14,743 nucleotides of DNA from an uncultured Clostridia bacterium (lineage in GTDB: Bacteria; Bacillota; Clostridia; Christensenellales; UBA1242): positions 1-14,743 of the forward strand of contig CAJOPQ010000130.1 of assembly GCA_905236445.1 (NCBI GenBank). The letters run 5' to 3'. The notes under the pieces are model-generated. The model was not told where the DNA came from. It saw only the letters and a program-made list of their open reading frames with translations, and did no database searches. Each line of letters starts with the position of its first letter. The first letter of the stretch is position 1. Positions 13,854-14,743 of the stretch are shown here, in pieces. Both the position numbers and the translations under genes were made by a program.

Positions 13854-14743
13854 ATGATGCCAAAGATAAATATATTAGACAAGTCTGTATACAGTTTGAT
13901 AGCGGCTGGAGAAGTAATAGACAAGCCATCGAGTGTAGTGAAAGAATTAATGGAAAATGCCATTGATGCTGGCTCTACTATGATATCTGTTGAGGTCAAA
14001 GACGGTGGCACAACTTTTATAAGCGTGTCTGACAATGGTTGTGGCATGCAACAAGAAGATATGAAGATAGCCTTTTTGCCACATACAACTAGCAAAATTT
14101 CAACAGTCGATGATCTATATAATATCGGTACACTTGGCTTCCGTGGAGAAGCACTCTCTACCATTACGGCTGTTAGTAAAGTTACAATGATTAGCAAAAC
14201 TCATGATGCAAATTGTGGCAATATTATCAAGATTAATGGTGGTGAAGTTGAAAAAATGGAGCCAATTGGTTGTCCTGATGGAACGACTGTCATATCTGAA
14301 GATTTATTTTATAATATACCTGCTAGGAAAAAATTTCTTCGCAAACCAAGACTTGAAGAAGGCGATATAACCAATATTGTCGCCCGAATTATTTTGTCAC
14401 ATCCTGATATTTCAATCAAATATGTCGCCGATGGCAAAATTGTGTACAATTCTAGTGGCAATGGATTATTTGATGCTATATATTCTGTCTATGGCAAGTC
14501 TGTAGTCAATAACTTAATACAGGTACATTTCACTAGAAATAATATTAAGGTCGATGGCTATATTGGAAAAGTTGCATTTACCAAACCAAATCGAACGTAC
14601 CAAACGATAATAATTAATGGTAGATATGTTATTAATCAGACAATTTCTACAGCCATTTTCAAAGCGTATGAAAGTTATATTATGAAGAATAACTTCCCAT
14701 TTTACGTGCTAAATATGACTATTGATAACAATAAAGTAGATGT
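13854..14743 (+). CDS. mutL: DNA mismatch repair protein MutL, 3' end missing
   Basis: MutL is the GHKL ATPase that links mismatch recognition by MutS to strand removal; in most Bacillota it also has a C-terminal endonuclease domain, which lies beyond the window. The frame stays open to the last base (296 full codons). The ATPase motifs are all present: VVKELMENAIDAG (28-40, with E34 and N35), DNGCGM (60-65), TSKI (79-82) and GFRGEALSTI (95-104), followed by GTTV and DLFYNIPARKKFL. The transducer domain begins after about residue 215. Two adjacent ATG codons (13854 and 13857) are possible starts; AAAGGA at 13843-13848 is 5 bases from the first and 8 from the second. It follows mutS by one base. 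Confidence 0.95.
   Translation, partial: MMPKINILDKSVYSLIAAGEVIDKPSSVVKELMENAIDAGSTMISVEVKDGGTTFISVSDNGCGMQQEDMKIAFLPHTTSKISTVDDLYNIGTLGFRGEALSTITAVSKVTMISKTHDANCGNIIKINGGEVEKMEPIGCPDGTTVISEDLFYNIPARKKFLRKPRLEEGDITNIVARIILSHPDISIKYVADGKIVYNSSGNGLFDAIYSVYGKSVVNNLIQVHFTRNNIKVDGYIGKVAFTKPNRTYQTIIINGRYVINQTISTAIFKAYESYIMKNNFPFYVLNMTIDNNKVD

Noticed and set aside
13838..14197. Minus-strand frame over the mutS/mutL junction
   Set aside because: mutL is fully readable on the plus strand with all ATPase motifs; the reverse frame is a shadow.

Overview
The window is a very AT-rich stretch of a low-GC Gram-positive chromosome, read here as an endospore-forming member of the Bacillota, most like Clostridia. 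The evidence is the sporulation gene set (spoIIAA-spoIIAB-sigF, spoVAC-spoVAD-spoVAE, yunB), the spoVA cluster without spoVAA/spoVAB, and the Bacillota pairs scpA-scpB and yloU-fakA. No rRNA, tRNA, CRISPR array, riboswitch or insertion sequence was seen. Both window ends cut genes: scpA at the left and mutL at the right.

Layout. 1-1366: chromosome-segregation genes scpA (partial) and scpB, overlapping, closed by a terminator. 1474-3666: a strong sigma-A-type promoter, an Asp23-family gene (yloU) and fakA (yloV), closed by a terminator. 3719-5252: the spoIIA operon (anti-anti-sigma factor, anti-sigma factor, sigma-F), closed by a terminator that can work in both directions. 5311-8398: a module on the minus strand. 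Read in its own direction it holds a 719-residue lipoprotein with a cysteine-rich block and an Asn/Asp-rich tail, a 36-residue small ORF, a terminator, and tcdA, whose promoter is nested in that terminator. 8544-10384: spoVAC-spoVAD-spoVAE, for dipicolinic acid uptake into the spore. 10451-11095: yunB. 11231-14743: mutS and the start of mutL.

How the genes relate. SpoIIAA, SpoIIAB and SigF form the partner switch that starts forespore-specific transcription; the SpoVA proteins and YunB act later in sporulation. In many spore formers the spoVA genes directly follow sigF. Here a roughly 3.1 kb opposite-strand module sits between them, and two of its three members (the lipoprotein and the small protein) match no family I recognise. 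These two are the best candidates for something undescribed. Their position next to sporulation genes suggests, but does not show, a role in sporulation. The remaining genes are conserved housekeeping functions.
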